This document shows positions 28,175 to 36,779 of a stretch of 60,463 nucleotides of DNA, piece after piece. Position numbers and translations under genes: made by a program. The DNA lies in contig CAVSIB010000023.1 in NCBI GenBank assembly GCA_963727835.1, positions 1-60,463 on the forward strand, in the 5' to 3' direction. Numbering within the stretch: the first letter of the stretch is position 1; every line of letters starts with the position of its first letter. The DNA is from G026625185 sp963727835 (GTDB taxonomy: Bacteria; Desulfobacterota; WTBG01; JAGOGO01). Below the pieces are notes generated by a model that was given only the letters and a program-made list of their open reading frames with translations, made no database searches and was not told the DNA's origin.

Positions 28175-28855
28175 TTAACACCTCTCACTTTTTGACCGAC
28201 CTTCGCGGCGCTTCTTTAACATACGTTTCCAGTAACCGGCCAGAGTGGGCAAAGGATCCGTTAGTACAGCCCACAACTCGGTATTTCTGAAACGGAACCC
28301 CGCCATGAAAGGACGGACAGCAGCCATGTAAAGGGCTTGTTTGAGTGCCAAAGATTTCCCGGTATATGTGATCAGCTGGTAATCGGTTGCCGGAAAGGGC
28401 CGATCAAGAGCGGCCAGACATGATAGATAATGGAAGTTCACCCCTGCGTATACCGAGCTCATCAGGGTAGCCCAATAACGGGGATTCATTTCCAGCAGCA
28501 CCGTTTCCGCCGGTTGTGGGACACCGCAGCATGTTTATGTTAGCCACACTGTTCCACCGCAGGGTCGACAAAAGCTTGCGCCCAGCCTCCAGAACGTGAG
28601 CGTCCTGAACAAAGTGGATTCCCGTGGCCGGGCCGAAGGGAAGAGAAGCGCTGAGAATATTTTCCTGCACGGTAAAGACTAAAATCTCGCCGTTGTGACA
28701 CAACACGTTGAGCCCAAGGTCAGTGCCTGGTAGGTAGCTTTGCAACAAGTGGCGGGTGTCTGTCGGTATGGTTTTCGTCTCCAGGAATTTGGCTAGGGTC
28801 TGCGGCTTATGAAAGAGCCGTAACCCTCGCCCTCCGTTTAAGGAAGGGGGTTAGT
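28175..28855 (-). pseudogene. C-terminal remnant of an ATP-grasp enzyme
   Basis: Two frames give consecutive parts of an ATP-grasp domain. KPSLNGG and RGLRLFHKPQTLAKFL (ATP-binding Lys region) begin near 28850, then LLQSYLPGTDLGLNVLCHNGEILVFTV and NSVANINMLRCPTTGG. The second frame, from about 28505, continues with VLLEMNPRYWATLMSSVYAGVNFHYL, the metal-binding E-x-N-P-R motif. A single frameshift joins them. The N-terminal half of the enzyme is missing; the sequence stops just before the murI promoter. The family resembles carbamoyl-phosphate-synthase-like/peptide ligases of surface biosynthesis. A truncation is real even if the frameshift is an error. Confidence 0.75.
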
Positions 28856-28867
28856 AGGGCAGTCCAA

Positions 28868-28895
28868 TTGACAAAAAGCTTTTTAAAGGTATAAT
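28868..28895 (+). promoter_or_regulatory. perfect-consensus sigma70 promoter for murI
   Basis: TTGACA at 28868-28873 and TATAAT at 28890-28895 both match consensus exactly, with a 16-base spacer. It lies about 55 bases upstream of murI ATG 28951 and abuts the truncated end of the ATP-grasp remnant. Confidence 0.8.
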
Positions 28896-28950
28896 AGCCA
28901 AAATGGCATAACTGGCAAGAGAGCGTGGTTAGTATGGAGGATTTCTCTCA

Positions 28951-29760
28951 ATGATTGGTTTCTTTGATTCCGGCTTCGGTGGATTGACGATTTTGCGCAG
29001 CGTGGTCGAACTGCTTCCTGAGTATGATTATTGCTACCTTGGAGACAATGCCCGGGTGCCCTATGGCAACCGTTCGCAGCGAATTGTGTTTGAGTTTACC
29101 AAAGAGGCGGTGGACTTTCTTTTTCGGAAGGGGTGCCCTCTCATCATCATCGCCTGCAATACTTCTTCGGCCAAGGCATTGCGGCGGATCCAGCAGGAGT
29201 ACCTTCCGGTTGTCTACCCGGACCGAAGAGTGCTCGGGGTCATTCGCCCCTCAGTTGAAGAAGTGGTGGAGCAGGGCTGCCGAAAGCTTGGAATCTTGGC
29301 CACCGAAGGGGTCGTGGCCTCGGAAGCCTATATCACCGAAATCAAAAAGCTCAGCCCCACGGTGGAGATTTATCAGGAGGCTTGCCCCCTGCTGGTTCCG
29401 ATCGTGGAAACAGGCGAACAGGACGGGGAAGCAACTGACCTGATTATTTCGAAATACGTACGCCGGCTCTTCAGCCAGGACAAGGATATTGATACCCTGC
29501 TGCTCGCCTGCACCCATTATCCGATCCTTCGCAGGCACTTCGAGCGACTCGTTCCTCATCAGGTCATTATCCTTGAACAAGGTCCCATCGTGGCGAGAAA
29601 ACTGAAGGACTATTTGATACGCCATCCGGAAATAGAACAAAGGCTCTCCCGGAGACGGATCCGCACCTTTTTGACCACTGATGCTTCTGCGCGGTTCAGC
29701 CGCTTAGCCTTGACGTTTTTTGGAGAGCCTGTTACCTCGCATCTCGTATTGCTGGCATAG
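28951..29760 (+). CDS. murI: glutamate racemase
   Basis: MurI supplies D-glutamate for peptidoglycan by a two-cysteine mechanism. At 269 residues it has IGFFDSGFGGLTILRSV, YLGDNARVPYGNRS, the first catalytic Cys at C69 (IIACNTSSAKALR), GVIRPSVEEV, LGILATEG and the second Cys at C187 (LLLACTHYPILRRHF). All are intact. A GGAGG-type site precedes the ATG. Its G+C content looks higher than that of the genes to its left. It is a monocistronic unit with its own strong promoter. Confidence 0.95.
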   Translation: MIGFFDSGFGGLTILRSVVELLPEYDYCYLGDNARVPYGNRSQRIVFEFTKEAVDFLFRKGCPLIIIACNTSSAKALRRIQQEYLPVVYPDRRVLGVIRPSVEEVVEQGCRKLGILATEGVVASEAYITEIKKLSPTVEIYQEACPLLVPIVETGEQDGEATDLIISKYVRRLFSQDKDIDTLLLACTHYPILRRHFERLVPHQVIILEQGPIVARKLKDYLIRHPEIEQRLSRRRIRTFLTTDASARFSRLALTFFGEPVTSHLVLLA

Positions 29761-29964
29761 TCTCCTGCACCTTTTATCCCCGCACGGCGCATACAAACAC
29801 CACTGACAACGCCGGAATACTGCCCGATTTTGGCCATGTTATCAACTGGTATCTCTTTTTCTTAACAGGATAATTTGATCATTGTAAAGGATAGTTTGCG
29901 CTTAACTAAACTCTTGCTTATTTGAAAGCGACTGTTGGCTAAGGAGGCTGTTAGGCGCTTAAAC

Positions 29965-31470
29965 TTAAGCCAAGTCTCGCCGGGCAATTTTTCCGGTAGA
30001 GGTTTTGGGTAACGAGTCACGTGACTCTACTATCTTGGGAACCTTAAAATTGGCGAGATGCTCCCGGCAGAAGGCAATAAGCGCTTTTTTATCGAGCGGC
30101 TTTTCTGGTTTTAGCACTACGACTGCCTTGATTGCCTGGCCCCGGTCTTCATCCGGAATCCCAACGGCTCCTGCCTCGAGGATGTCGGGATGTTTCAAAA
30201 GAACATTTTCTACTTCCGCGGGGAAGACATTCAGACCACCGGTGATGATCATATCGTCTTTTCTTCCCAGGTGGTAGACAAATCCGTCTTGATCCATCTT
30301 TCCCAGATCCCCGGTATGGAGCCATCCATCCTTGATCATCGCCTGCGTGGCTTCCGGGTTATTGTGATATCCCTTCATAACCATAGGCCCTTTAACAACG
30401 ATCTCCCCGACGTCGCCTTGAGGAACTTCTTTGTCGTTGCCGTCTAAGAGCTTTAATGCTATTTCAGGCACTGTAAGGCCGATGCTCCCCATCTTGGCAT
30501 CAGCATGCTCGAGCGGCATAAGTGTTATATAGGGAGAGGTCTCGGTAAGACCATACCCCTGAATTACTTTGACCGTGGGGAAAGCTTGACGGAATTCCTG
30601 CATCAGCGGAAGGGGAATATTTGTTCCCATCATGGAGACATATACCAAGCTTTTCAACTGATACCGTTCGCGATGGGGGACGCGGAGAATGGCTTGAAAA
30701 ATCGGCGGCACGCCAAAAAAATAAGTTATGCCATAATGGTCGACATCGTTGAGGATGCGGTCGGGTCGGAGATTTTCGAACAAGACAATGGTTGAACCAT
30801 TGAGGGCGATCATGTTGGAAACAATGGGCCCGGAGATGTGGGAGAGAGGAATGATAAAGCCAATCACATCACTTTCTCCTGCCCCGACCACGCGGTTCAT
30901 GGTGAGCGGATAATAATCCAGGTTCCGAAACGAGAGCACGACCCCTTTAGGCTTTCCGGTGGTTCCGGAGGTATAAAGGTAAAGCGCTTCCTCCTCTTCA
31001 TCAATTTTGACTTCATCCAATTTTGTTGCTGCGCCCTCTTTTAAGAGAGCCTCTAAACTAAAAGTTTCCGGGTGTTCGCCTTCAAAAAGTACCACCGTAT
31101 GGAGAAAGCACCGCGCCGCGCCTAAATCAGATTCAACTTCCGCAAATTTATTCTGCAAGGTAAAAAGTACGCTAACTCCGGCATCAATGAGGACTGATGC
31201 TAGCTCATTCCCTTTAAAGCGAAAGTCGAGCGGTACTCCGATTGCCCCCAGACGGATTATTCCGAAGTAGATGATGAGGAACTCCGGGATATTGGGAAAG
31301 ACAATCGCTACCCGGTCGCTCTTTTTAATGCCGCGGCGGTAAAGGAAGTTCGCTATTTGTTCAGCGCCCTTGTCAAGCTCGCTGAACGTAAAAGACTTAT
31401 CTCCGAAGATAACGGCCTTCTTATCCGGCAGACGAGCAGCAGTTGCCTGTAGTATTTTGCTGACATCCAT
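29965..31470 (-). CDS. AMP-forming acyl-CoA/acyl-acid ligase (ANL superfamily)
   Basis: This ligase of about 501 residues activates a carboxylic acid with ATP and usually passes it to CoA. Visible motifs are YLYTSGTTGKPKGVVLS (P-loop, about residue 165), IQGYGLTETSPYI, GWLHTGDLGKMDQDGFVYHLGRKDDMI (hinge Asp/Arg) and LPKTSTGKIARRDLA (catalytic Lys near the C-terminus). The profile is that of medium/long-chain or aryl-CoA ligases. I chose ATG 31470 after AAGGTGAGCG; an upstream start at 31491 would add seven residues. It lies 187 bases downstream of the polyketide operon on the same strand and may activate a starter or a product, but it could be independent. Confidence 0.88.
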   Translation of the reverse strand: MDVSKILQATAARLPDKKAVIFGDKSFTFSELDKGAEQIANFLYRRGIKKSDRVAIVFPNIPEFLIIYFGIIRLGAIGVPLDFRFKGNELASVLIDAGVSVLFTLQNKFAEVESDLGAARCFLHTVVLFEGEHPETFSLEALLKEGAATKLDEVKIDEEEEALYLYTSGTTGKPKGVVLSFRNLDYYPLTMNRVVGAGESDVIGFIIPLSHISGPIVSNMIALNGSTIVLFENLRPDRILNDVDHYGITYFFGVPPIFQAILRVPHRERYQLKSLVYVSMMGTNIPLPLMQEFRQAFPTVKVIQGYGLTETSPYITLMPLEHADAKMGSIGLTVPEIALKLLDGNDKEVPQGDVGEIVVKGPMVMKGYHNNPEATQAMIKDGWLHTGDLGKMDQDGFVYHLGRKDDMIITGGLNVFPAEVENVLLKHPDILEAGAVGIPDEDRGQAIKAVVVLKPEKPLDKKALIAFCREHLANFKVPKIVESRDSLPKTSTGKIARRDLA

Positions 31471-31677
31471 TATTCGCTCACCTTTCGCCAAAAAAACTTA
31501 AAAACTAAAAGCCAACAATAAAATAAAGTGATTGGGACTTAGGAATATATACACAATGCAAAAACCTTCAATCCTCGCTTAAAACAATTCTCAATCAGCA
31601 CCGAAGAATATTTTTCGCACCATCCTTCTTGCAGCTCACAAAAAAATGTAAGGTCATATTCTCGGTAGTGAAAAACT

Positions 31678-32685
31678 TCATTGGATTTTTACTTCTTTAA
31701 AAAGCGCAAAAAGCCGGGTAAAAGGCAAATACCAGCGGGTGAGTTTTGTTAACTCACCTCGTAATTCCATTTTCTTTTGCGTAGTAGCCACAAAGGGGTC
31801 GAGTTTTCCTAAAAAAACCTGCTGCCAGATTTCCCGGGGAGCAGAAATTACAAAAGGAGCCTGGTCAGTGTTTTCGATCCTTTGTATCTTCCCTTTTACA
31901 AAGTGAAACGTATACGCTTTTTTCGTCTCCCCATGAAGCTTAATCGCTAGGTCCACCGTAAGATCAAGCTCATCTCCCCAACGGGCAAATGATTCGTCAT
32001 CGTTTACTAAACCAACAATCGCCTTGATATGAGACAGGGAAAACATCTCATAGACAGGAGCGGAGGAAGGGGAAAGGTCTTTTTTCAACTCTTCTTCAAA
32101 AGGATTTAGAGCTTCTTTTTTAAAAACTCTGGCTACGCCGGCCATTCTCACCGCTTCTTCCAGACTTTCAATCAGATATAAAGCCTCAATAAAATTTTCT
32201 CCCATGGATACCACGCCGTGATTTTTCATCGCAACTAAATTATTCATTTTAAGGGCGCTAATCACTTCTTCGGGGCTGGTTACACTGGGGGTGAACTGTT
32301 TTACCAGCGGAATATGGCCTAAAAAAAGTTTTGTTTCAAAGGTTAAGATTTCCAGGTCATCATAAACGGAAAAATAGGCATTGGTAAGGGGAGGGTGGCA
32401 GTGGATCACCCGCTTAATTCCGCTGAAATTTTTATAAATCAGACTATGCAAGGGGAATTCGGTAGAAAGTCTTTTATTCGCGCAGTCAGCGGGGTTGGTT
32501 AAATCTACTGTGATAATATCTTCTTCTTTTAGCTCGCCAAGACTTGTTGAGGTGGCAGTGATAAGGATGGTATCCTGCTCAAGCCGGGAACTAAGATTCC
32601 CTCCTCGGGCGACCGCCAGGCGGAGGTAATAAAGTTTTTCCCCTAATTCGATAATTTCTTCTTTGAGCGTTTTTTCTTCCATCAC
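31678..32685 (-). CDS. class II aldolase/adducin-family sugar-phosphate aldolase
   Basis: This 335-residue protein has a zinc-dependent class II aldolase domain at about 5-200: RGGNLSSRL, TATSTSLGELKEEDI, STEFPLH (Glu76), VIHCHPPLTNAYF (His95, His97) and MKNHGVVSMG (His156). The set of metal ligands is complete. The C-terminal ~135 residues are an extension (SHIKAIVGLVNDDESFARWGDELDLTV ... TQKKMELRG) not found in the usual ~220-residue FucA/AraD enzymes. It overlaps the MtnA-like gene by 4 bases. With the phosphorylase and isomerase upstream it fits the aldolase that splits 5-deoxy- or methylthio-ribulose-1-phosphate to DHAP and an aldehyde. That assignment is inference from the trio. Confidence 0.85.
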   Translation of the reverse strand: MMEEKTLKEEIIELGEKLYYLRLAVARGGNLSSRLEQDTILITATSTSLGELKEEDIITVDLTNPADCANKRLSTEFPLHSLIYKNFSGIKRVIHCHPPLTNAYFSVYDDLEILTFETKLFLGHIPLVKQFTPSVTSPEEVISALKMNNLVAMKNHGVVSMGENFIEALYLIESLEEAVRMAGVARVFKKEALNPFEEELKKDLSPSSAPVYEMFSLSHIKAIVGLVNDDESFARWGDELDLTVDLAIKLHGETKKAYTFHFVKGKIQRIENTDQAPFVISAPREIWQQVFLGKLDPFVATTQKKMELRGELTKLTRWYLPFTRLFALFKEVKIQ

Positions 32686-33620
32686 GGTATTCGCAAATAA
32701 ATATGTTTTGTAATTAAATCCGCCTGGGTAATATCAAAGGCTGGGTAATAGCCTTTTACTTCCTTTGGAGCAATTCTTTGGCCTGCAATGGTTAGCAGCT
32801 CTTTATCGGGACGGATTTCAATAGTAATATCTTTGCCGGTTTTGGCATTTGACGGCGGGGGCGCCAAAACATAGAAAGGGATTTTAAAATTTCTGGCTAA
32901 AAGGGCGATCTGATACGTTCCGATCTTGTTGGCAATGTCTCCGTTGCGGGCAAGCTGGTCAGCGCCGGTGATTACTTTATTGACCAATCCTTCCGCAAGT
33001 ATCTGGGCGACCGCACTATCGGGAATAATGGTCACGTTAAAGCCCGCTCTCTGGAGTTCCCACGCTGTTAACCGTGAACCCTGAAAATAGGGTCTTGTTT
33101 CAGTAGTAAAAAAGCTTATGCGCTTTTTCTGTTTTCGGCAAAACGCTCCTATCAAGGGTAAAAGCCCGCTGACATTACAGTGGGTAAGGATGACATCTCC
33201 GTTTTCAAAAAGCTCGCTGGCTTTCTGTGCCTGTTCAATCCTTTTAGCTTTAAGGAGTTCTAAGAACCTCTTAATATTCTTTTCTACTGCAGAAGGTTTC
33301 TCCCCCCATCCTAAGACCATATCCGTTAAAAATTTAAACGGCAATGTGGGCCGGGTGGCATTAAGATTTTTGGCTATGAGGTTGAGGGTTGGTAAAAGTT
33401 CCCCCCCCTCCTTAATGTGCCTGACATGGAGCAGGAACGTGTAAAAAATCAGAAGCACTTGGCCGATAGCGCGGGTCTTCATGCTCTTTATCGCCTGACA
33501 CGCCTCCTGGTAATTTTTTATTTTAAGGTACACGAGGCGTGTGGGGAGCCTAGTCTCATCAAGCACCGAGATCGTGTTGCTTTTAAGATCAACCGGCCAG
33601 AAAAGCGGAGAGAATTCCAT
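32682..33620 (-). CDS. MtnA-like methylthioribose-1-phosphate (or 5-deoxyribose-1-phosphate) isomerase
   Basis: This 312-residue member of the eIF-2B alpha/MtnA family turns an aldose-1-phosphate into the ketose. Diagnostic parts are ISVLDETRLPTRLVYL at the N-terminus, ILTHCNVSGLLPL with catalytic Cys148, TRPYFQGSRLTAWEL, and VITGADQLARNGDIANKIGTY with catalytic Asp221, plus FYVLAPPPS. It is slightly shorter than the usual ~345 residues, with a modified R-G-A-P-A-I-G loop (KTRAIGQV here). It starts directly after the phosphorylase stop (no gap) and overlaps the aldolase gene. Together the three look like a purine-nucleoside sugar salvage route. Confidence 0.85.
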   Translation of the reverse strand: MEFSPLFWPVDLKSNTISVLDETRLPTRLVYLKIKNYQEACQAIKSMKTRAIGQVLLIFYTFLLHVRHIKEGGELLPTLNLIAKNLNATRPTLPFKFLTDMVLGWGEKPSAVEKNIKRFLELLKAKRIEQAQKASELFENGDVILTHCNVSGLLPLIGAFCRKQKKRISFFTTETRPYFQGSRLTAWELQRAGFNVTIIPDSAVAQILAEGLVNKVITGADQLARNGDIANKIGTYQIALLARNFKIPFYVLAPPPSNAKTGKDITIEIRPDKELLTIAGQRIAPKEVKGYYPAFDITQADLITKHIYLRIP

Positions 33621-34370
33621 TTATTTTCCTTCCAGTTTTTTAATCGTTTGAAGAGCAATCTCAATGAGCTTGGTTTCAGCCATATAGTAGAAAGGGTTCA
33701 TAAAACCCATTTCTCCGGTTATCACATTATCGCTTACCGCTAGGATAGAAGCTGCCTTGACGTTATAAAGCTGGCTGATGGTAAGGAGACACGATGAGAC
33801 CATATCCACGGCGATCGCTCCTTCTTTCCGCTTTGCTTCGACTACTTCGCGGGTTTCCCGGAGGAGAGCATCTGTGGTCCAGACTTTGCCGGTGTATACC
33901 TGCGATCCCATTCCTTTGGCTATTTCGATGAGGGTATCAGTAAGTTTTTTATCCGGGGTTGTTATAAAATTTTCATCAACATAATAAGGCGTTACTCCAT
34001 CACCCCTGATGACACTATCCACCACAAGCAAGTCCCCGATTTGCATTTTTTCATCTAACGCCCCACAGGTTCCAATCCGGATGATATTTTTTATCTTCGC
34101 ATTACAGACAACCTCAGTGGTAATGGCAGTGTCGGCGCTAAACCTTCCGCCATTGATGGTAGTAATTTTCATCCCTTCATATTCTCCAGTATACATGGCG
34201 TATTCCATAAAGGAAAAATTTCGTACCGCATCTTTCAACTTTTTGGTCAGCACGTCCATCCGGTCCTTTGGTCCGGGAACGATGGCCCATTTTCCTACAT
34301 CCTGGGGCCTTAATTGCACCATGTCCGTGAGATCTTTGCCGGTTAAATGGATCGGTTTCTGCATCTCCAT
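33621..34370 (-). CDS. nucleoside phosphorylase (PNP/UDP family)
   Basis: This 249-residue phosphorylase has the family blocks WAIVPGPKDRMDVL (phosphate loop; G-P-G-D-R in most members becomes GPKDR), YTGEYEGMKITTINGG, IKNIIRIGTCGALDEKMQIGDLLVV, AIAVDMVSSCLLTISQLYNVKAASILAVSDN (base/ribose site with VDMVS) and a C-terminal helix. It would cleave a nucleoside with phosphate to the sugar-1-phosphate, which the adjacent MtnA-like isomerase could use. Overall layout is closest to uridine phosphorylase-like members; 5'-deoxyadenosine/MTA specificity is an inference. AAAGGAG precedes ATG 34370; the amidohydrolase stop is 1 base upstream. Confidence 0.85.
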   Translation of the reverse strand: MEMQKPIHLTGKDLTDMVQLRPQDVGKWAIVPGPKDRMDVLTKKLKDAVRNFSFMEYAMYTGEYEGMKITTINGGRFSADTAITTEVVCNAKIKNIIRIGTCGALDEKMQIGDLLVVDSVIRGDGVTPYYVDENFITTPDKKLTDTLIEIAKGMGSQVYTGKVWTTDALLRETREVVEAKRKEGAIAVDMVSSCLLTISQLYNVKAASILAVSDNVITGEMGFMNPFYYMAETKLIEIALQTIKKLEGK

Positions 34371-34371
34371 G

Positions 34372-35287
34372 TCATGCTCCTTTCAGGATATTATTAATAG
34401 TTTCACCAAGAATATTTTTTATTTCGTTTTGGCTGAGGTTTAAGTTTGCAACTGCGTCTATCGAACCTTTGATATCTTTCTTTGCTGGCCAGTCACTTCC
34501 CCACAAGATGTGCTGAGCGCCTAACAGTTCTAAGGCGGAAAGGAAGTTTGCTTGAGTTTTATCCCCGCCGGTATCAACATAGATGGTTTTAAGGAATTGG
34601 GTTGGATTCCTTCCCAAATCTTTTACGAAATTAATTCCGCGTAACATTTTATAGGTCTCGTCAAACCGGTTGGCCACATGGGTAATAATTCCGCCGAAAT
34701 TTGAAAAAATAAGCGTGATCTCAGGAAAGAGCGTGAAGATGTCTCCCATCAAAAGTTTTCCAATGGAAATAGTGGTATCAAACACATATTCGATAACCGG
34801 CGTAAGGAGGGGATCATTCACCCGCTCTGACCCAATGGGGTTGATGATCTGAGGATGAACAAAAATAGGAATATGATTTTTCTGGGCAATTTCAAAAACC
34901 GGAAAAAACAGATTATCATCGAGATAGGTGCCGTCATAGCTGCTTGCCAGTGAGAGGGCTCGAAAACCTGACTGTTCAGTTGCGCGCCTAAGTTCGAAAA
35001 CCATCTCCTCGGAATTGCCGAAAGGAAGTATGGCAGCGCCAATAAACCGATCAGGAAAACGCATGATAATCCGGGCGACAGCATCATTATAAATCCTAGT
35101 TACCTCTTTTAGACTTCCCACCTTTCACGTGAGCATCCGAGGTGGGATAGCTTAAAACCGCTTTATCTATACCCGCTTCTTCCATCATCGCAACCTGAGC
35201 CTCAATATCACCCCAGGCCGGGGAGAAAAAATGGGCGTTGTGGATTATTTCCTTGGGCAGCCAGTGGCTATGGGCATCAATAATCAT
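34372..35287 (-). CDS. ACMSD-like amidohydrolase/decarboxylase (PF04909), one frameshift at ~35115
   Basis: The protein begins MIIDAHSHWLPKEIIHN with the H-x-H metal motif and continues to TSDAHVKGG. There one extra A (GGTGGGAAGTC) breaks the frame; without it the protein runs on as SLKEVTRIYNDAVARIIMRFPDRFIGAAILP. Further blocks are FRALSLASSYDGTYLDDNLFFPVFEIA, IPIFVHPQ (His), SNFGG and LWGSDWPAKKD (metal Asp). The corrected length is about 304 residues. The family contains metal-dependent decarboxylases of aromatic or related acids (ACMSD, gamma-resorcylate and 5-carboxyvanillate decarboxylases) and hydrolases. In a polyketide operon, decarboxylation of an aromatic acid is plausible. ATG 35287 overlaps the upstream gene as ATGA. 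Confidence 0.8.
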
Positions 35288-35678
35288 TTATGTTCAGTGC
35301 TCCGTAAAATCCGATCAACCATTTCCTGGTGGTAAAGGTTTTTTATTTCTTCCAGACTTTCCGCCCCCAGTTCATTGACGATTGACTTTTCGATGGCTTG
35401 CAGCTTTAAAGAGAGAAACTGGTGTTCGGAGTTGAAATACTTACCTCCCGGATTTTATTTTTTGGCAGTCTTGTCTCCTTGTTGTTTACATAGGTAATAA
35501 ATTCATCCAAAAAATTTTTATCAGCAATTGTTCTCTTTTGCAACTCTTCCAGGATGAATTTGTCTATGTCAATCTGGGTGAACTTCCGGTCAACTCGGTC
35601 GAGGGTTTCTTTGGTTTCTTTATAAAGCCAGAGGAGATATCTTTTTTTTAAATTAAGAATATCGTTTTCTTTCATCAT
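35284..35678 (-). CDS. small uncharacterised helical protein, frameshifted near 35444
   Basis: As read, a 90-residue frame starts at ATG 35678 and ends at 35406. A one-base shift after REVSI leads into NSEHQFLSLKLQAIEKSI, ESLEEIKNLYHQEMVDRILR and a stop at 35284 that overlaps the amidohydrolase start (ATGA), giving about 131 residues. I do not recognise a family. It is charged, all-helical by appearance, soluble, with LLWLYKETKETLDRVDRKF and DEFITYVNNKETR. Its position between ketoreductase and amidohydrolase genes with overlaps on both sides shows that it belongs to the operon. Confidence 0.65.
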
Positions 35679-36448
35679 TTATCAGGGTGCTCCTGTTTAT
35701 AGGGAATCACGGGTTCAGTCCAAGGTGTCTGCTGGTTGATCACGGAAATCTCCAAAGGACAAACATTTGCCGGCACGGTTAACGCAAACTTGATGGCATT
35801 TTCAATTGCCTCAGTCGTCATCAGTCGTGATCGATCCACGGTTATTTTATCGAGCTTTCCGGTCAACTCGGTATCGGTTACTCCGGGAAGGATGGAGGTT
35901 ATCTTTATTCCGTGGTCCCGCATCTCCCAGAAAAGGCCTTTGGAAAAAGCCCGAAGCCCGACTTTTAAAGAACTATAAACCAGGAAAGTTCGAGGCAACG
36001 GATCACAGAGGGTGGAACCGGAGACCATATTAATAATGGTGCCTGACTTTCTTTTTATCATATCGTTTATAACTAAACGGATCATTCTCACGTAACCCAA
36101 GTAATTGGTATGAACGAGCCGTTCAAAATCCTCAAACGGTTGCTTTTCGAATGGGTACTGGCTGGAGACTCCGGCATTGTTGATCAAAATATCAATCGCT
36201 CCAAATTTTTTTTGAGTTTTTGTAACCAAGTTCTCAAGATCTTCGAATCGAGTCACATCAGTTGAAACCGGGAGGACTTCGACGCCATATTTTCTTATGA
36301 TCTCGACGGCTGTTTCTTCTAAAGGACCTTCTCCCCGAGCCGCCAGGCTCAGGTTGATCCCAAAACTTGCTGTTGCTTCCGCAATCGCCTTGCCAATGCC
36401 CCGGCTTGCACCCGTAATAATAGCAGTCTTACCTTTTAATGGTCCCAT
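35675..36448 (-). CDS. short-chain dehydrogenase/reductase (ketoreductase-like)
   Basis: This NAD(P)-dependent classical SDR of about 257 residues has the Rossmann motif TAIITGASRGIGKAIAEA, INNAGVSSQYPF (N-N-A-G), the catalytic Ser in MVSGSTL, and YSSLK (Tyr/Lys) before VGLRAFSKGLFWEM. In type II polyketide clusters an SDR normally reduces one keto group of the nascent chain; FabG or other roles cannot be excluded. I choose ATG 36448, preceded by AGGAGG at 7 bases, over the upstream frame start at 36472. The stop overlaps the next gene (ATGA). Confidence 0.88.
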   Translation of the reverse strand: MGPLKGKTAIITGASRGIGKAIAEATASFGINLSLAARGEGPLEETAVEIIRKYGVEVLPVSTDVTRFEDLENLVTKTQKKFGAIDILINNAGVSSQYPFEKQPFEDFERLVHTNYLGYVRMIRLVINDMIKRKSGTIINMVSGSTLCDPLPRTFLVYSSLKVGLRAFSKGLFWEMRDHGIKITSILPGVTDTELTGKLDKITVDRSRLMTTEAIENAIKFALTVPANVCPLEISVINQQTPWTEPVIPYKQEHPDK

Positions 36449-36449
36449 A

Positions 36450-36746
36450 TTATACCTCCTGATGTAGGACAATGAGCTTTCTGGTCATCATGAATAAAAT
36501 GAGCAAACATGTTCCAAAAAGAATAAAACCAAAATTAAAACTTTTTTGCATCACCATTTCCCCTAAAACGCTCCCCAGGCCGGCAGAGAGAAAACGTACG
36601 GAGCTATTTAAACTGGCGAATTCAAACACTTGGGTTAACGGGAGGTCCGTGAGGAAGGTAGAGACCCCGACATGATTAAAGGTCCACCCTAAGCCCCAGA
36701 CAAACATTAAGGTAAAAAGGATAAATAAGCTTCCTTTTACTAACAA
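36450..36746 (-). pseudogene. C-terminal part of an MFS transporter
   Basis: About 100 residues with three hydrophobic segments: SLFILFTLMFVWGLGWTFNH, a middle part with LPLTQVFEFASLNSSVRFLSAGLGSVLG, and FGFILFGTCLLILFMM. This is the usual look of the last transmembrane helices of a major facilitator exporter (the NSSVRFLSAGLG segment). The frame begins without a proper start right after the stop of the aromatase gene, so most of the transporter is missing. It may be the stump of the cluster's former export protein. A real small membrane protein using TTG 36746 is possible but less likely. Confidence 0.6.
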
Positions 36747-36779
36747 CGAAAAGGCATAAAATATAAAAAGTTTGTTTTT

